The position numbers and the translations under genes were made by a program. 64,000 nucleotides of DNA from Chloranthus sessilifolius (Eukaryota; Streptophyta; Magnoliopsida; Chloranthales; Chloranthaceae): NCBI GenBank assembly GCA_021018995.1, contig CM037596.1, forward strand, positions 6,895,501-6,959,500, written 5' to 3'. Positions 61,210 through 64,000 of this stretch are shown piece by piece; positions within the stretch are counted from its first letter, which is position 1, and every line of letters starts with the position of its first letter. Below the pieces are notes generated by a model that saw only the letters and a list, made by a program, of their open reading frames with translations, had not been told where the DNA came from and did no database searches.

Positions 61210-63420
61210 ATATAACAGTGGAATATAAAGCACTCATAAATGTTGGATAATTCTAATAAAATGCGAAAGGATACCATGAATCCGTAAATAATATGTAAGT
61301 CAAGTTGGAGACAAATCCGATAAAATAAAATCATAGAGTCAGTGGTAATAACATAAGACAAAATCCAATACCAAGTCTATAAAATCAGTATCCTGCGCTC
61401 GGATCAAAATCAATACTGTAGTCCTCCTGATAATCGGCAACGTCACCCTCCAAAGGCCCCTGATAATCAACGTCCACTGGGTCGACGTTCTCAGCACCAA
61501 TCGAATCAGAGAAACCCACGTCCACACCGTCAGTATAGTCACCTGCAACTGTTAATTTATTGTGGGATGAGTTTACTCAGTCACATAAACTCAGTGGATA
61601 CACCACCAATCCATCCCATACTACTCAAGTGCATTGTGGGTGCATCAAGTGAGTGATAACATAGAATATCAAAGGAATCAGAACAGAATAATAAAATCAA
61701 GTGCATATCGTAAGCTCATATCCTAATCCTTAATGCGAGATCATGATCTAGACACTTACATCCTAACGTACCTTATCATATCTCATATCATATCATACCT
61801 CATATCATACCGTATTTTATTATTCTCGCACATACGTCTGTACATCGCATGAGTGTAACTAACATACTCATAAAATCCTAAACGACCTGTGCCAGAGTCG
61901 CTGCTCGAGCTACCATGTGAGGGTCACCATAGTATTATACCACCATATCATAACGCCCTCCATATCATATCATATCATACACCCCATTCAGTCATAGGGG
62001 CGGCCGGCGACTCATAACTCATAATGTCTCCCAGAGACATCCGTCTTGACTGAAAGACGTTGTTGCCCTTACGGTGGCTACGCAAGGAACGACACGTACA
62101 GAGACTTAAGTTGTTAATCTTTTGCTGGCCTATACAGCGGTGTTTTATTATCGTAACATATCTTATCATACTGACTCATATCATATTATACTGACTCACA
62201 TCTTATCTTACTAACTCGTATCTTATCCTATCATATTAGAACTCGGGGTGATAGGGTCACCGTTTATGCCACCGTATACGAGGTTACACTGAATTCGCAC
62301 TCACCCTACTCGTCATGGTGTCCCATACCACCATGATTTATAAGGCATGTGAATACGATGTACTCCCCACTTCGATACCATCTCGGTGAATTATCACGCC
62401 CAAGCATAGGCATGATCTCATACACTCTCGCGTCATCTGACCTAACATGACCTTAACTCATATCATGATCAAAGTAGAGGTACAGAATCATCACACGCAC
62501 AAAAGGTTTTCATTTAGATTATTGTTATATTTATTTACATAATACACCAATAAATATAGAGTAGGGAAGTAATTATGTATTTTCAATAATTCGAAGGTCA
62601 GAGTTCAATTTCCACGAGGTGTCTAAGTTCTAACATTTCGTGTTATCGAAGAGGTCGCGTTGAAGCGATAAAAGTGATATTTAAAATATATTATTATCTA
62701 TTATTATAAAATATTTAAATTAAATATTATTATTTTAGAAATTAAGTGCATCACGACCATCAATCGAAAAGTGCAAATGATTAATGTACACTATGTTGGT
62801 TGTGCAGGAGTGAAATTATGGTGTAAATAAGATTGTCTGTTCGGACGTGAGTCAATCGATTAATTTGCGAAATCGATCGGTCAATTTAAAAGTGATTTAA
62901 AACTAGCAGTGGTTTAGTCCTGTATAAAGTCGATCGATATAAAATCAATTGATCGAACATATAAAAAAATCGACTATAACAAAGCTATATTATAATAATA
63001 GATCATATTAATAAAATACTAAAGCACTTGAGTACTTATTTACATATATAGCATATAATAATATAACTCTATCTTTATTTTATAATATAATAGTTAGTTT
63101 TTTATATTAGTTTAGTGGGTAATTAGCGGGCCCTTAAGATATATCAAACGACCTTTCAGTTTTCTCAAGCATATCATACAACCATCTAATATATGAGACC
63201 GTCGTTTAATATTTGACTGTCATCGAAGATACAAGACCCTCGTCAAATGTAGTTCATCTATTTTATAGAGTAATTTTGAACTTTGGAATAAAATAAATTT
63301 AGTGAACTCATATATTTTATATAACCCAACATCTCCTCTCCATTATTATCATAGAAACCAGGTGGCTAAGGACCATCATCTACAACCACCCATCACACCC
63401 TACCTATCCTCTCCAAATAT
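61210..63420 (-). mobile_element. Antisense gypsy-like remnant between the inverted arms
   Basis: The segment has no intact domain. 62215-62640 matches the left edge of the window. Runs of atcatatcat words (about 61785-61820 and 61955-61980) are typical of plant gypsy non-coding regions. On the minus strand an acidic 51-codon open stretch (61542-61385) follows a splice-acceptor-like ttgcag. Bases 62660-63420 are AT-rich and unassigned. Confidence 0.5.
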
Positions 63421-63423
63421 ATA

Positions 63424-64000
63424 TATATATATGGTAGAAAAATTCATTTTTCCCAAGGGCAAAAGAGTCAAATCATAACACTAGCATTTATGGGAAGAAA
63501 AGAGACTCATGTCAAGTATTATATAAATATACTCTCCTCATTTTTATTTTATTTTGACTCATCAATGCAAATTGACAACACATTGAATTGTATGCCCAAT
63601 CCCAATAGGAAATGTGTACCGGTTTCAACATCAACCAAAAGCTATGTATTTTTTGCTTGTTTGGTATATATATCACTTGTAGCTCACATATAAGTTATTA
63701 TATATGGAATAATTAAATTCCCATCTAAGAGTTAACATTGGAGAAAAGACTGTGTGTTATATGATATCATCTTATTATTTTGGTACTTTGTAGTGTTAGG
63801 CATCAGTCTATATCCAATGGTGGAAAAATGATGAGCCAAAACTTATGTGTGTGACACCTTAATTTAGGACCAATTTTTGTGTTCAATTAAATCTTAGTTC
63901 TAGTGTATTATTATAGTGTACTATATTTATAAGCTAACAATGGACAACATACTATCATATCTCTATTAAATGTGTAATTTCAAATGAAGACCACCGAGAG
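63424..64000. repeat. Long inverted repeat, right arm (continues beyond window)
   Basis: Reverse complement of the left arm. It begins after (TA)n at 63418 with tggtagaaaaattc and is still matching at base 64000. Confidence 0.92.

Noticed and set aside
60753..63693. 67-codon frame present in both inverted arms
   Set aside because: Conservation of the frame follows from the near identity of the arms; there is no known domain and the composition looks non-coding.

Overview
The window is nuclear DNA of a flowering plant, most likely a eudicot. It is AT-rich, contains plant Ty1/copia, Ty3/gypsy, LINE, SINE and hAT/MITE debris, and carries a plant-type spliced gene. No bacterial, organellar or CRISPR features are seen.

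The one host gene I can support is a DNA ligase 6 (LIG6) gene on the minus strand. Its start codon is at 45528 and eight exons can be followed leftward to 14720. They join into one open frame of 2,886 nt (962 codons). All seven complete introns are GT-AG and the phases agree throughout. The first exon (736 codons) holds an SNM1/Pso2-type metallo-beta-lactamase plus beta-CASP nuclease domain, then a long linker with a basic nuclear-localisation stretch, a PCNA-binding (PIP) motif and two UBA/CUE-like helical stretches. Exons 2-8 encode the N-terminal DNA-binding domain of an ATP-dependent DNA ligase. The catalytic core (KxDG lysine) and the OB fold are not in the window, so they must lie left of base 1 or have been lost. 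Introns 3 (9.2 kb), 5 (14.2 kb), 6 (3.2 kb) and 8 (at least 14.7 kb) are swollen by transposable elements. An E2F-type site and telo-box motifs surround the start codon.

Layout. 1-12860: LINE, gypsy LTR and copia debris, including two copia elements with both LTRs (Copia-1 4061-9610, Copia-2 9726-12705); all of this would be inside intron 8. 14720-18528: exons 8, 7 and 6, with a small copia remnant carrying a SINE. 18529-32698: intron 5, mostly one copia element (about 21320-32415) broken by a GC-rich LTR-like block, an RTE LINE end, an antisense copia 5' end, a 3.3-kb gypsy-type LTR and a hAT-like element. 32699-33014: exons 5 and 4. 33015-42205: intron 3, with an RTE LINE cut by three hAT-like insertions. 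42206-45528: exons 3, 2 and 1. 45529-49960: promoter and AT-rich intergenic DNA with MITEs and a 0.5-kb tandem duplication. 49965-54803: a fourth copia element with both LTRs. 54804-58480: MITE-rich DNA. 58489-64000: a gypsy integrase end with its LTR, then a long, nearly identical inverted repeat (arms at least 575 bp) enclosing antisense gypsy-like sequence and running off the right edge.

Every retroelement coding region examined carries stops, frameshifts or lost catalytic residues, so none looks autonomous. The points most worth following are the nuclease-ligase fusion with its PIP box, the tail-only LINE insertions (13-64 bp) with full target duplications, the stacked hAT insertions, a 12-bp palindrome reused in unrelated LTRs, and the long inverted repeat at the right edge.
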